From UKL13-3 sp964392775 (GTDB taxonomy: Bacteria > Bacteroidota > Bacteroidia > UKL13-3), in the NCBI GenBank assembly GCA_964392775.1, contig CAYMRD010000001.1, positions 1-64,000 of the forward strand: a DNA stretch of 64,000 nucleotides. Reading direction: 5' to 3'. Position 1 is the stretch's first letter. The number at the start of each line of letters is the position of its first letter. Below the pieces are notes generated by a model. That model was not told the DNA's origin. It was given only the letters and a program-made list of their open reading frames with translations, and did no database searches. A program made the translations under genes and the position numbers. Positions 36,871 through 45,065 of this stretch are shown piece by piece.

Positions 36871-38523
36871 TTACCCAATCAACTCCCTTGCAGCATCGAG
36901 CACTTTGGCTGAAGGGTTGGCACCATGCAGCATACGGGCAATCTCCTCCAAACGTTCCTGTTCGTTCAATTTTTTGATATGTGTATGGGTTGATGTTGCA
37001 TCTGTGGTTTTGTACACATAAAAATGCGCATCAGCCTTGCCTGCAATTTGTGGCAGGTGCGTAATGGCCAGCACCTGATGGTGTCCGGCATGTTTCTTCA
37101 TCACCTGCGAAACCTTCAATGCCGCTTCTCCCGAAATACCGGTATCAATCTCATCAAACACAATACTTGGCAACGCAACTTTGTCGGCAATTAATGATTT
37201 GATGCATAACATGAGCCGGCTTAACTCACCACCCGAAGCAACTTTATTGATGGGTTGAAAACCTTGTCCCTTGTTAGCTGCAAACAACAGCCGAATGGCA
37301 TCCATACCATCTTGTCCAAAGTTTTCCAGTTGTTTGTGTTCTATTTGAATACGAGCATTGGACATTTCTACCTGTTGCAACAATTCATGAATCTGTTTTT
37401 CGATCACAGGAATAGCCTTGGCGCGGGCTTCGTGGAGCTTTTTGCTTTCTACTTTGAGTTGTTTTTCAAGTGAAGCCAATATGTGTTCCTGTTCTTCAAT
37501 CTCGTGTTGTAATGAACCGATTACCTGCAAATCGGCTGTGAGCTTTTGTTGCAAGTTTATCAGTTCAGCGTTGTTGTTTACCCTGTGTTTTTTCTGTAAG
37601 TTAAACAGCAGTTGCAGGCGTTCTTCCGTTTGCTGCAAGGCTTCCGGGTCTGATTGTGTTTGTTCGGCAATTATTTCCAGCTCATCTGCAATATCCTTCA
37701 ATTCAATAGCCGTTGATTCGATGCGTAACAGCAATGCCTGCAATCCGGGGTGATGTTTTGCTGCACTCTGTAATGAAGATTTTAATTGTTTAAGCTGGTC
37801 AATGATACTGGTTTCATCATTGCTCATCTGAGCAGCAGCAGTACCGGAAGCTTGTTGAATCTGCCCGGCATTGCTTAATATCTCGAGTTGTTTTTCGAGT
37901 TGTTCTTGCTCATCAGCTTGCACGTTTGCTTCTCCCAGTTCTTGTAAAATGAAGTTCAAATAGTCTTCATCGGTGCGGGCTTTGAGTTCTCGCTCACGCA
38001 ATGATAACAACGAACGCTCTGTTTTCTTATATTCTTTATAAGCTTGCTTATATGCCGAGAGGGTTTGATCCGTTTCAGCTATTGCATCTACAATCTGTAG
38101 TTGAAACTGTTCCTGATTAAGTTCGAGAGTTTGGTGTTGTGATACGATATCAATGAGTTGTTCTCCAAGTTCTTTGAGAACACTCAGGTTTACGGGTGTA
38201 TCATTGACAAAGGCTCTCGATTTGCCACTGGCTGCAATTTCTCTGCGGATAATGCAGGTGCTGTCGTAATCCAGTTCCTGTTGTTCGAAGAAAGATTTCA
38301 GATCGTATTCTTTAATAAAAAAGGTTCCTTCTACTACACATTTTTCATCGGGATTGTAAAGCAGGTTTCCATCTGCACGGTTTCCCAAAATGAGTCCGAG
38401 GGCGCCCATAAGAATTGATTTTCCGGCACCGGTTTCTCCCGTAATGATATTCAGTTTGTTGTCAAACGAAATTTCAACCTGCTTGATGATAGCGTAATTG
38501 CGAATGTGTAACGACTGCAGCAT
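36871..38523 (-). CDS. recN: DNA repair protein RecN
   Basis: An SMC-like ATPase that acts early at double-strand breaks. The 550-residue protein has Walker A GETGAGKS near residue 30, long central coiled coils, the signature LSRLMLCIKSL and Walker B SIVFDEIDTGISGEAALKVS, all intact. It lies at the end of the bamD-rpoZ-coaBC-porD cluster but is separated from porD by a 258-base repeat-rich spacer and has its own -7 box. Confidence 0.95.
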   Translation of the reverse strand: MLQSLHIRNYAIIKQVEISFDNKLNIITGETGAGKSILMGALGLILGNRADGNLLYNPDEKCVVEGTFFIKEYDLKSFFEQQELDYDSTCIIRREIAASGKSRAFVNDTPVNLSVLKELGEQLIDIVSQHQTLELNQEQFQLQIVDAIAETDQTLSAYKQAYKEYKKTERSLLSLRERELKARTDEDYLNFILQELGEANVQADEQEQLEKQLEILSNAGQIQQASGTAAAQMSNDETSIIDQLKQLKSSLQSAAKHHPGLQALLLRIESTAIELKDIADELEIIAEQTQSDPEALQQTEERLQLLFNLQKKHRVNNNAELINLQQKLTADLQVIGSLQHEIEEQEHILASLEKQLKVESKKLHEARAKAIPVIEKQIHELLQQVEMSNARIQIEHKQLENFGQDGMDAIRLLFAANKGQGFQPINKVASGGELSRLMLCIKSLIADKVALPSIVFDEIDTGISGEAALKVSQVMKKHAGHHQVLAITHLPQIAGKADAHFYVYKTTDATSTHTHIKKLNEQERLEEIARMLHGANPSAKVLDAARELIG

Positions 38524-38530
38524 AGAGGCT

Positions 38531-38538
38531 CAAATGTA
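38531..38538 (-). promoter_or_regulatory. recN promoter, -7 box
   Basis: CAAATGTA on the plus strand reads TACATTTG on the minus strand, seven bases upstream of the recN start codon. That would give a leaderless or near-leaderless transcript. No TTG is seen at the -33 position. Confidence 0.4.
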
Positions 38539-38571
38539 GGGGATGACAGGGGGATTTGATAAAGGAATTTT

Positions 38572-38775
38572 CAACAATGGGAAGTTGTTATTGGTTACTG
38601 GGTTAATCAGTTATTGGGAGACATTGGGTGTTGGTGACTGCAGTCAGTTCGAGTAGCTAGCCTTGGTATGGCTTGGGGCATATCGAGAACTTGTTGATGC
38701 AAAGAGATCACTTATATTGAACCACTTCTCGATACAAACACTCACGCACATCCCTCCCAATGTTCACTCGAAGAA
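38572..38775. repeat. Degenerate word-repeat palindrome between porD and recN
   Basis: The segment holds GTTATTGG, TTACTGGG and CAGTTATTGGG words, then ACATTGGG (38620s), GTTCGAG and ATCGAGAAC, mirrored by TTCTCGATA, CCCAATGT and TCACTCGAAG near its other end. No open frame of note. It resembles the palindromes elsewhere in the window but is more decayed. Confidence 0.5.
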
Positions 38776-38781
38776 ACTCCC

Positions 38782-39684
38782 CTAGCTTCTAATTTTCTCG
38801 TATTTGCTCAGATTGGCAATATTAATCTCACTCAAAAGATCCAGAACTTTAGGTTTCTCAATAGCAGGAGCATTCTTGAAGATATTGACCAACTCATCAC
38901 TTTTGGCTTCAAAAAACATAATCAGCATAACCGTATTGGGAGCCACCTTAAATACTTTTTGTACTGACTGTAAACTTTCAAAAATATTTTTGCGGGCAAT
39001 ATCAGGCGTTTTTGTCATCACATCCAATCCCTGACGGTGGTATTTGTAATACGCTTCGCGGATTCCTTTGAAACGGTCGTTGAGAATATTATCAACCAGA
39101 TTATACCGTGAACGCAGGTTGCGCTCAAACGGTTGCCATCCGGTTAATCCACTTGGCTGAGCAGTATTGGCAATTTGCATTGCTTTTTGAAAATACGGAG
39201 TTCCAGCCATCGGTCCGTAGCTGTCGAAATCCAATCCAATTATGTAGTAAGCATAAAATCCCAGTAACGATGTAAGGTTGTTTGAAAATGAATTCTCATT
39301 AAAGTTCATGGGTTGAAACTCCATAAAATCAAACTCAATATTCTCATCCAAAAAGTTAAACAAAACCGAATTGTAGGTAGCAGCATACACAGGTCGGGTA
39401 CTTTGCACCTGCATGGTTCCGGTAAAGTGATACGACTTAATATCGTAAGAGCCCAGAATAATTTGGATATTACATTCAATACGTTCGTTGGGCGCCACCT
39501 TTTCAGAAGTCCATTGGCGGTTGTTCATGAATTCGGCAATGGTTTGTTCAAGTGTACGGAAAATTCGCTTATCAGTCAGTTGTATTTGATTGTCGATTAC
39601 CTTGACATTGCAAAGTAACTCTTGGGCCAAACCAATATGAGAAAGCAGCGTTAAACAAAATGAGAGTATAAAAACTTTGCGCAT
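38782..39684 (-). CDS. porD: DUF4835 family protein, type IX secretion protein PorD
   Basis: A 300-residue secreted protein (signal peptide to about residue 20, AQELLCNVKV). The sequence FRTLEQTIAEFMNNRQWTSEKVAPNERIECNI (in parts) and SLLGFYAYYIIGLDFDSYGPMAGTPYFQKA is the DUF4835 signature; the family includes PorD, needed for type IX secretion in Porphyromonas. It is separated by no bases from coaBC (stop and start share the boundary at 39684), the conserved Bacteroidota arrangement. Confidence 0.9.
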   Translation of the reverse strand: MRKVFILSFCLTLLSHIGLAQELLCNVKVIDNQIQLTDKRIFRTLEQTIAEFMNNRQWTSEKVAPNERIECNIQIILGSYDIKSYHFTGTMQVQSTRPVYAATYNSVLFNFLDENIEFDFMEFQPMNFNENSFSNNLTSLLGFYAYYIIGLDFDSYGPMAGTPYFQKAMQIANTAQPSGLTGWQPFERNLRSRYNLVDNILNDRFKGIREAYYKYHRQGLDVMTKTPDIARKNIFESLQSVQKVFKVAPNTVMLIMFFEAKSDELVNIFKNAPAIEKPKVLDLLSEINIANLSKYEKIRS

Positions 39685-40883
39685 TACAACAAGTGTATGA
39701 TGGTGTTTACAATATCGGTTGCTACTTCGTGTTTCGATTTGAGTTTAAAATCGGTTTGCACGCCATTGCGGGTAATGATGCTCACTTTGTTGGTATCGTG
39801 ACCAAACCCGGCTCCTTTGGCTTGCAGCGAGTTTAAAACGATAAAGTCGAGATTTTTGGTATGCAACTTTTTCATGGCATTAGCCACTTCGTTATCGGTT
39901 TCGAGTGCGAAGCCTACCAAAATTTGTTTAGCTGTTTTTTTTCGGCCCAGCTCCGCCAGAATATCTTTGGTTTTTTTGAGTCTGAGTTCCAACTCATCTC
40001 CGTTTTTTTTGATTTTGGTAACGGAAACTTTTTCGGGGGTATAATCGGCTACAGCCGCACTCATCACGGCAATATCACACTTTTCAAATGCTTTCACCGT
40101 TTTGTCAAACATCTCCTGCGCACTTTGCACGTCTATACGTTTGATACCGGTATTGTGTTCATGCAAACCTGTTGGTCCGCTGATTAACGTTACCTGAGCA
40201 CCCATGCGCGCAAACGTTTCGGCAATGGCAAATCCCATTTTTCCACTGGAGTGATTGCCGATAAAACGAACCGGGTCTATGCTTTCGTGGGTTGGACCTG
40301 CTGTAACCAGCACTTTTTTGCCTTTAAGCTTGGTATTGCTTTGAAGGTGATTCACCAAAAAGTCTACAATCTCTTCGGGTTCAATCATGCGGCCTTTGCC
40401 AACAAGGCCACTTGCCAGTTCGCCTTCGGCTACCGGCAAAATCACATTGCCATACTGGTGTAATAAATTAAGGTTGCGTTGGGTGGCAGGATGCGCATAC
40501 ATATCCAAATCCATGGCCGGAGTCACAAAAGTGGTGCATCGTGCCGACAAGTATGTTGCAAGCAATACATTGTCGCATCCGCCATTGGCCAATTTAGAAA
40601 TGGTATTGGCACTTGCGGGTGCAATAAGTAAGGCATCAGCCCACAGTCCCATCTCCACATGGTTGTTCCATTCACCCTGTTCGCCTGAGGTAAACTCGGT
40701 TATAACGGGATGTTTGGATAAAGTGGCAAGTGTTAGCGGAGTGATAAACTGCATCGCATCACGGGTCATCAGCACTTTTACATCAGCACCTGCTTTAACA
40801 AGCAGCCTTACCAATACAGCGCTTTTATATGCAGCAATACTGCCGCAAACACCTACCAGAATTTTTTTGCCCTTAAGCAACAT
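39684..40883 (-). CDS. coaBC: Bifunctional phosphopantothenoylcysteine decarboxylase/phosphopantothenate-cysteine ligase
   Basis: CoaBC makes 4'-phosphopantetheine for coenzyme A in two steps. The 399-residue protein has the N-terminal FMN-dependent CoaC domain (about 1-185; GVCGSIAAYKSAVLVRLL, ASANTISKLANG, TPAMDLDMYAHPATQRN) and the C-terminal CoaB domain (about 188-399; VTAGPTHESIDPVRFIGNHSSGKMG, in parts). Both look complete. It is the central gene of the bamD-rpoZ-coaBC-porD cluster. Confidence 0.96.
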   Translation of the reverse strand: MLLKGKKILVGVCGSIAAYKSAVLVRLLVKAGADVKVLMTRDAMQFITPLTLATLSKHPVITEFTSGEQGEWNNHVEMGLWADALLIAPASANTISKLANGGCDNVLLATYLSARCTTFVTPAMDLDMYAHPATQRNLNLLHQYGNVILPVAEGELASGLVGKGRMIEPEEIVDFLVNHLQSNTKLKGKKVLVTAGPTHESIDPVRFIGNHSSGKMGFAIAETFARMGAQVTLISGPTGLHEHNTGIKRIDVQSAQEMFDKTVKAFEKCDIAVMSAAVADYTPEKVSVTKIKKNGDELELRLKKTKDILAELGRKKTAKQILVGFALETDNEVANAMKKLHTKNLDFIVLNSLQAKGAGFGHDTNKVSIITRNGVQTDFKLKSKHEVATDIVNTIIHLL

Positions 40884-40892
40884 AGAGTTGAA

Positions 40893-41231
40893 TTACAGCT
40901 TGCCGCGTAATTCTTTTTCAGGATTACGGTGGTATACTTTACCGGTTATAAACTCTTCAGCTGCAATCAGTGTAGCCTTAGGTAAACGTTCGTAGAAGCT
41001 TGAAATTTCAATCTGCTCACGGTTTTCAAACACTTCTTCCAGAGTGTCGCTGTCGTTGGTGAACTCCTGCAATTTGCCATGAAGCTCTTCTTTCATTTGA
41101 GCCGAAATCTGGTTGGCACGTTTGCTGATGATAGCAATAGCTTCGTAGATGTTTTCTGTTTTCTCGTCAAACTTGCGAAGGTCACGTACAACAGTTGTTG
41201 TCGGAACATTTTGATAATTGATGGTTGCCAT
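40893..41231 (-). CDS. rpoZ: DNA-directed RNA polymerase omega-type subunit (Rpb6-like)
   Basis: A 112-residue protein of the RNA polymerase Rpb6/omega family in its Bacteroidota form. The conserved helix NIYEAIAIISKRANQISAQMKEEL corresponds to the omega segment that latches beta'. The position between bamD and coaBC is characteristic of the phylum. It is longer and more divergent than proteobacterial omega. Confidence 0.85.
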   Translation of the reverse strand: MATINYQNVPTTTVVRDLRKFDEKTENIYEAIAIISKRANQISAQMKEELHGKLQEFTNDSDTLEEVFENREQIEISSFYERLPKATLIAAEEFITGKVYHRNPEKELRGKL

Positions 41232-41237
41232 ATAGTT

Positions 41238-42089
41238 TTAGTTAAAAATATTTACGTTGAATAAAGATTGTTTTTCGACTGTCACTTTTTTCTGCTCCAG
41301 TTTTTTTATAGCCGCTTCTGCTTTATAGCGCATGTTGGTGAGTTCGTTGTTGTATTTGCTGTCGGGATACTCTGCTTTGAAATCTTCGAGTACCGGAAAA
41401 TAATTATTGTATCGTTCTTCCTGTTTGGTTTCAACACTGCCTTTGGCCAACAGGTAATGTGATTTTACATACAAATAATCGAGTTCTTCTTTTTGAGCAA
41501 TCTCTGGAAAATCTTTCACAACATTGGGTAACGCTACGATAGCACTTTTGTATTCGCCAATATTGTAATAAATTTTAGCATTCTTGTATGCCTTCTGTGA
41601 GAGCTTTCCACGTAATTTATCAAGCAAGGTGTTACACTCGGGGATGTAACGGCTGTCAGGATATACACTAACAAAAAGTTTAATGGATTCCATGGCTTTG
41701 TAAGTGTCGGTGGGGTCGAGGTAATACGTTTGCGATTCGAGGTATTGGCAGTAGGAAGTCATGTAGAGTGCTTCTTCAGCAAAAGTTCCTGAAGGAAAAC
41801 TCTCGAAATAACTTTTGAACTGATATCCGGCCAGCATATAGTTCTGCAATCCGTAGTTACAATAAGCACTATAATAAATAACCTTTTCGGCCATGGCCGT
41901 TCCGTTAAAATTGTCCTGCAACTGTTCAAACAAAGTTGAGGCCCGGTAATAATCCTTTTTGTTGTAATACATCATCGCCATATCAAGCTTTTTGTTTACG
42001 TCAGGATTTTTGAGGGTACGCTGATACTGGCTACAGGCTCCGGTGAGCAGTATAATAAAAGATAAAAGTACGAGAAGTTGTTTATTCAT
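41238..42089 (-). CDS. bamD: Outer-membrane assembly lipoprotein BamD
   Basis: BamD works with BamA to insert barrels into the outer membrane. From ATG 42089 the product is 283 residues with signal peptide and lipobox LTGAC, followed by TPR-like helices (MAMMYYNKKDYYRASTLFEQL; YLLAKGSVETKQEERYNNYF). The open frame extends 10 codons upstream, but MNKQLLVLL is the proper signal-peptide start and is correctly placed after a consensus promoter. Confidence 0.92.
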   Translation of the reverse strand: MNKQLLVLLSFIILLTGACSQYQRTLKNPDVNKKLDMAMMYYNKKDYYRASTLFEQLQDNFNGTAMAEKVIYYSAYCNYGLQNYMLAGYQFKSYFESFPSGTFAEEALYMTSYCQYLESQTYYLDPTDTYKAMESIKLFVSVYPDSRYIPECNTLLDKLRGKLSQKAYKNAKIYYNIGEYKSAIVALPNVVKDFPEIAQKEELDYLYVKSHYLLAKGSVETKQEERYNNYFPVLEDFKAEYPDSKYNNELTNMRYKAEAAIKKLEQKKVTVEKQSLFNVNIFN

Positions 42090-42105
42090 CAGTAGTGTTG
42101 ACGAA

Positions 42106-42135
42106 CAAAGGTAGGGCATAATAAAAATTTGTCAA
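42106..42135 (-). promoter_or_regulatory. bamD operon promoter
   Basis: On the minus strand, TTG (plus-strand CAA 42133-42135) is followed after 19 bases by TACCTTTG (42106-42113), a full match to the Bacteroidota consensus, 17 bases ahead of the bamD start codon. Confidence 0.8.
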
Positions 42136-42245
42136 GTCCCACAATGCTTCAAAAGTAAATTTTAGTTGTTGTAAATGAGTTTGTTATATCAATAATAACG
42201 GCTTTGTTTTCTTTTTTTTTAGGGCGGAACTACCTTGTTGGAAAG

Positions 42246-42797
42246 ATGCTTCATAAACTGGATTATTTCTGTATTCTATTGCTGCTGCTGACTACAACAA
42301 AGGGTGTTGTAAGTCAGGTGGTTGTTGAAGATACAGCCGAAATTGTGGTTGCCGACAGTACCGCAAGTCAGCACCTGACTGTAAAAGCCCCAACCTCTCG
42401 CCCGGATAGCCTTATTCAATATGCTTATTCTTTTATTGGCGACCGGTACCGCAGAGGCGGAACCGGCACAGCCGGATTTGATTGTTCGGGATATACAATG
42501 ACTGTTTACAAGAAATTTGGGATTAAGCTGCCGCATACCTCAGCCGGACAAGGATTGGTGGGCGTACCCGTTACCCGCGAAAACATCAAAAAAGGAGATT
42601 TGATTTTATTTAAAGGCCGGAGCCGCAAGAGTTCGCGCATTGGGCACGTGGGCATTGTGATTTCCGAAAAAGGCGAACCTGTGAGGTTTATCCATTCGAG
42701 CACCAGCGAAGGGGTACGGATTGACCGTTTGGAATACGTGTATTATAAACGCAGGTATGTTAAAACCGTGAGGGTTCCAGAGCTATACAAACCTTAA
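42246..42797 (+). CDS. NlpC/P60 family cell-wall endopeptidase
   Basis: A 183-residue secreted cysteine peptidase that cleaves peptidoglycan stem peptides. The N-terminal signal or anchor segment (FCILLLLLTTTKGVVS) is followed by a short linker and the NlpC/P60 domain (about 53-183). Its catalytic residues are C80 in GFDCSGYTM, H134 in RIGHVGIV and H150 in RFIHSS. I use ATG 42246; the frame is open from 42204 but the extra residues precede the signal peptide. Confidence 0.92.
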   Translation: MLHKLDYFCILLLLLTTTKGVVSQVVVEDTAEIVVADSTASQHLTVKAPTSRPDSLIQYAYSFIGDRYRRGGTGTAGFDCSGYTMTVYKKFGIKLPHTSAGQGLVGVPVTRENIKKGDLILFKGRSRKSSRIGHVGIVISEKGEPVRFIHSSTSEGVRIDRLEYVYYKRRYVKTVRVPELYKP

Positions 42798-42823
42798 ACA
42801 TTCATTATTATTCGAGTACGTAT

Positions 42824-43762
42824 ATGAAAAAACAATTACTAACCCTACTATTGGCCACAACCACCACGGCTGTAATGGCTCAAACCGATTCGGCAGCTCA
42901 ACCACCGGCACCGGTTAAACCCTGGCTCACCGAACTCCTTGCAGGAGTCAACCTCAATCAGGCTGCATATAGTGCCAACTGGCAAGCGGGGGGGACCAAC
43001 TCTCTTGCGTCCAGCTTTTTTCTTACCGGAAAGGCTAACCGTAAATGGGAAAGTTCGGAATGGACCAACGATTTGCAAATGCAATACGGTAATGTTAGAA
43101 ACAAAGGACAGGAAACTAAAAAAAGTTCTGACCGTATTTTTCTCGAATCAAAATACTCACGCCAACTCCACAAAAGCTGGAACATGTTTGCATCCATGAG
43201 TTTGATGAGTCAGTTTGATGTGGGGTATGATTATTTCTACCTTCAGGATTCGTTGGGCAGTAATGTGGGTGGCGAACAAAGAAGACGTATCTCAGGTTTC
43301 TTCTCACCCGGATACCTTACTGAAGCCTTAGGTTTAGAGTACAAACCGGTAACCTATTTTTCGGCACAGTTCGGAATCGGAGCCTTGCGTCAAAGTTTTG
43401 TTACCGACCAAAGTTTGTATGAAGTAAGAGGCAATGATAGCCTGGTGCAGTTTGGGGTAAAAAAAGGTGAAGTAATGCGTAACCAGATTGTGTTTCAGTT
43501 TGTAGCCAATTACGACAAGGAAATTATGAAAAATATGTTCTTAAAAGCGCGTTATATGGCCATTGCCGATTACCGCAATTTAACCGGAACCGGAATCGTT
43601 TCGCGTTTAGATGCCAGCTTAACGGCTAAAGTCAATCGTTACATTAATGTGAATCTTACCGGGGTAATGTTGTATGATTACGACTCGGATCATGATATTC
43701 AGTATTCACAGATCTTAGCGTTGGGCATTTTATATGGTATCAGTAATCAGCCGAAGAAATAG
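42824..43762 (+). CDS. DUF3078 family outer-membrane protein
   Basis: A 312-residue protein with a signal peptide (cleavage near VMAQ). WLTELLAGVNLNQAAYSANWQAGGTNSL (in parts) is the DUF3078 signature, followed by barrel-like strands to the end ILYGISNQPKK. Function unknown, common in Bacteroidota and often near cell-envelope genes. Its last eight codons are repeated, with one synonymous change and a different stop codon, 1.07 kb downstream at 44807-44831. Confidence 0.88.
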   Translation: MKKQLLTLLLATTTTAVMAQTDSAAQPPAPVKPWLTELLAGVNLNQAAYSANWQAGGTNSLASSFFLTGKANRKWESSEWTNDLQMQYGNVRNKGQETKKSSDRIFLESKYSRQLHKSWNMFASMSLMSQFDVGYDYFYLQDSLGSNVGGEQRRRISGFFSPGYLTEALGLEYKPVTYFSAQFGIGALRQSFVTDQSLYEVRGNDSLVQFGVKKGEVMRNQIVFQFVANYDKEIMKNMFLKARYMAIADYRNLTGTGIVSRLDASLTAKVNRYINVNLTGVMLYDYDSDHDIQYSQILALGILYGISNQPKK

Positions 43763-43775
43763 GCGCACTTATCTG

Positions 43776-43820
43776 AAAAACTGAAAGGGCAAAACAATTT
43801 GGTTTGCCCTTTCAGTTTTT
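43776..43820. terminator. Strong terminator after the DUF3078 gene
   Basis: AAAAACTGAAAGGGCAAA and TTTGCCCTTTCAGTTTTT form an 18-base perfect stem with flanking A- and T-runs, so it can act on both strands. It ends 29 bases before the next gene and overlaps the upstream part of that gene's open frame, supporting the start at 43850. Confidence 0.92.
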
Positions 43821-43849
43821 ATTGTACCTTGTACCTAAATAGCCCGCTT

Positions 43850-44731
43850 ATGAAACCACTTTTTTACATTTTATGCACTGTTTGTTTAGTGCTTTTGGGA
43901 TGCAGCAATCTGTTTGCCCAAGACCGAATTTACCTGAAAGGAATGAAACAACCTCAGATGGTAAAGGTGATAGAGATTGGATTGGATGAAATTAAATACA
44001 AACCCTATGACGATACCCTCAGTCCCGTTTTAGTGTACTCGCGTTTACAGGTTGATAAGGTTGTGTTGAAAAATGGTAGTGTGTATGAGTTTAAACAATC
44101 CAATCCGATGGGTATTGCTGCCGATTATGAAGGACAACGCAAAAACATTATTAAAATCAATCCGTTTTCGCCTGTATATGGGCATACTGCTTTTTCATTC
44201 GAGCATTGCACCGCACCCGGACGATCGTTTGAATTGGGGTTGAGTTTTGTGGGACTTGGAGCCACCTATTCCAGTATGTATTATGTTGATCCCAAGCCAG
44301 CTGGGACTACCGTACGTTTTGGATATAAGTTTATCAATAGCCCTAATTATTCTACACGAGGTATGCGGCAAACGCATATTTTAAAAGGTGCATACATCAA
44401 ACCCGAAATAACATTGTCGGTTTACCAGATTACCCGTGAAAGCAATGACAACCCGTATTATTCATACCGTTTCTCTAAAACAGAAAGACGGGATGTGATT
44501 GCCGGGGCTTTTTTGATGAATTTTGGATACCAATGGGTGGTTGGTGAATCGGTAGCTTTTGATATGTACTTAGGTTTTGGTGCGGGCTTTTGCAATTATA
44601 ATGAGAATAATAGTGGATATGGACAGCCCGAAATTTTCCATTATGGATTTACGGTATTACCCATTATTCCGGGGGCTTTTACCGCAGGCTTTCGGATGGG
44701 GTATTTATTGAAAGAGAAAAAAGATAAATAA
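43850..44731 (+). CDS. Outer-membrane barrel-like protein of unknown function
   Basis: A 293-residue protein with a signal peptide (LFYILCTVCLVLLGCSNLFAQ; the LLGC could also be a lipobox). DRIYLKGMKQPQMVKVIEIG and DEIKYKPYDD form an N-terminal domain seen in Bacteroidota proteins that link a small beta domain to a barrel; the rest alternates aromatic and small residues. No family name can be given with confidence. The gene is the only one lying between the DUF3078 gene and a second copy of that gene's 3' end, so it may have been inserted there. Confidence 0.75.
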   Translation: MKPLFYILCTVCLVLLGCSNLFAQDRIYLKGMKQPQMVKVIEIGLDEIKYKPYDDTLSPVLVYSRLQVDKVVLKNGSVYEFKQSNPMGIAADYEGQRKNIIKINPFSPVYGHTAFSFEHCTAPGRSFELGLSFVGLGATYSSMYYVDPKPAGTTVRFGYKFINSPNYSTRGMRQTHILKGAYIKPEITLSVYQITRESNDNPYYSYRFSKTERRDVIAGAFLMNFGYQWVVGESVAFDMYLGFGAGFCNYNENNSGYGQPEIFHYGFTVLPIIPGAFTAGFRMGYLLKEKKDK

Positions 44732-44806
44732 TATTTTGCCGGACGATAAAGTCTGAGTTGTATAGCACTTAAGTTGATGAGTGCTACTGCTTGAATCTTT
44801 TTAACA

Positions 44807-44831
44807 GTATCAGCAATCAGCCGAAGAAATA
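44807..44831 (+). pseudogene. Second copy of the DUF3078 gene 3' end
   Basis: Twenty-four of 25 bases match 43737-43761. The frame reads ISNQPKK and a TAA stop, while the gene has the same residues, AGT in place of AGC for serine, and TAG. The preceding 75 bases do not resemble the gene. Terminator 44850-44880 follows and may be the original DUF3078 terminator. Confidence 0.65.
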
Positions 44832-44849
44832 AAAAAAAGAGATTATTAT

Positions 44850-44880
44850 AAGCCCGATTGTTTTGCAGTCGGGCTTTTTT
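44850..44880 (+). terminator. Terminator
   Basis: AAGCCCGA pairs with TCGGGCTT around TTGTTTTGCAG, followed by TTTTTT. It closes the DUF3078/outer-membrane-protein region. Confidence 0.85.
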
Positions 44881-44897
44881 ATGATAAAAATAAATTG

Positions 44898-45000
44898 GAG
44901 CACAATGCGGCTTAACGGGCGCAGCGGCATCCTTCCCGTACTTCGGGAAGATACAGCGTAGCACGTGACCGCGGGTACCCTCCGCGGGAAGCCCCAACAA
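44898..45000. repeat. GC-rich multi-hairpin intergenic element
   Basis: In an AT-leaning genome this 100-base stretch is conspicuously GC-rich and contains CTTCCCG-tactt-CGGGAAG (44932-44950), CCGCGG repeated at 44969-44974 and 44982-44987 around GGGTACCC, and GCGCAGCGGC. It is likely a REP-like element or a structured RNA piece. No gene is visible in 44732-45065 apart from the 3'-end copy and the terminator. Confidence 0.5.
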
Positions 45001-45065
45001 AAAATGTGTATACGTGTTGATATTTTACACCTGAGTGCCATGCTGGATTGTTGTACTTTTACCGC

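Noticed and set aside
44641..45000. Minus-strand frame across the end of the outer-membrane protein gene and the GC-rich element
   Set aside because: It spans a terminator and hairpins, overlaps a better gene, and its translation has no protein-like features.
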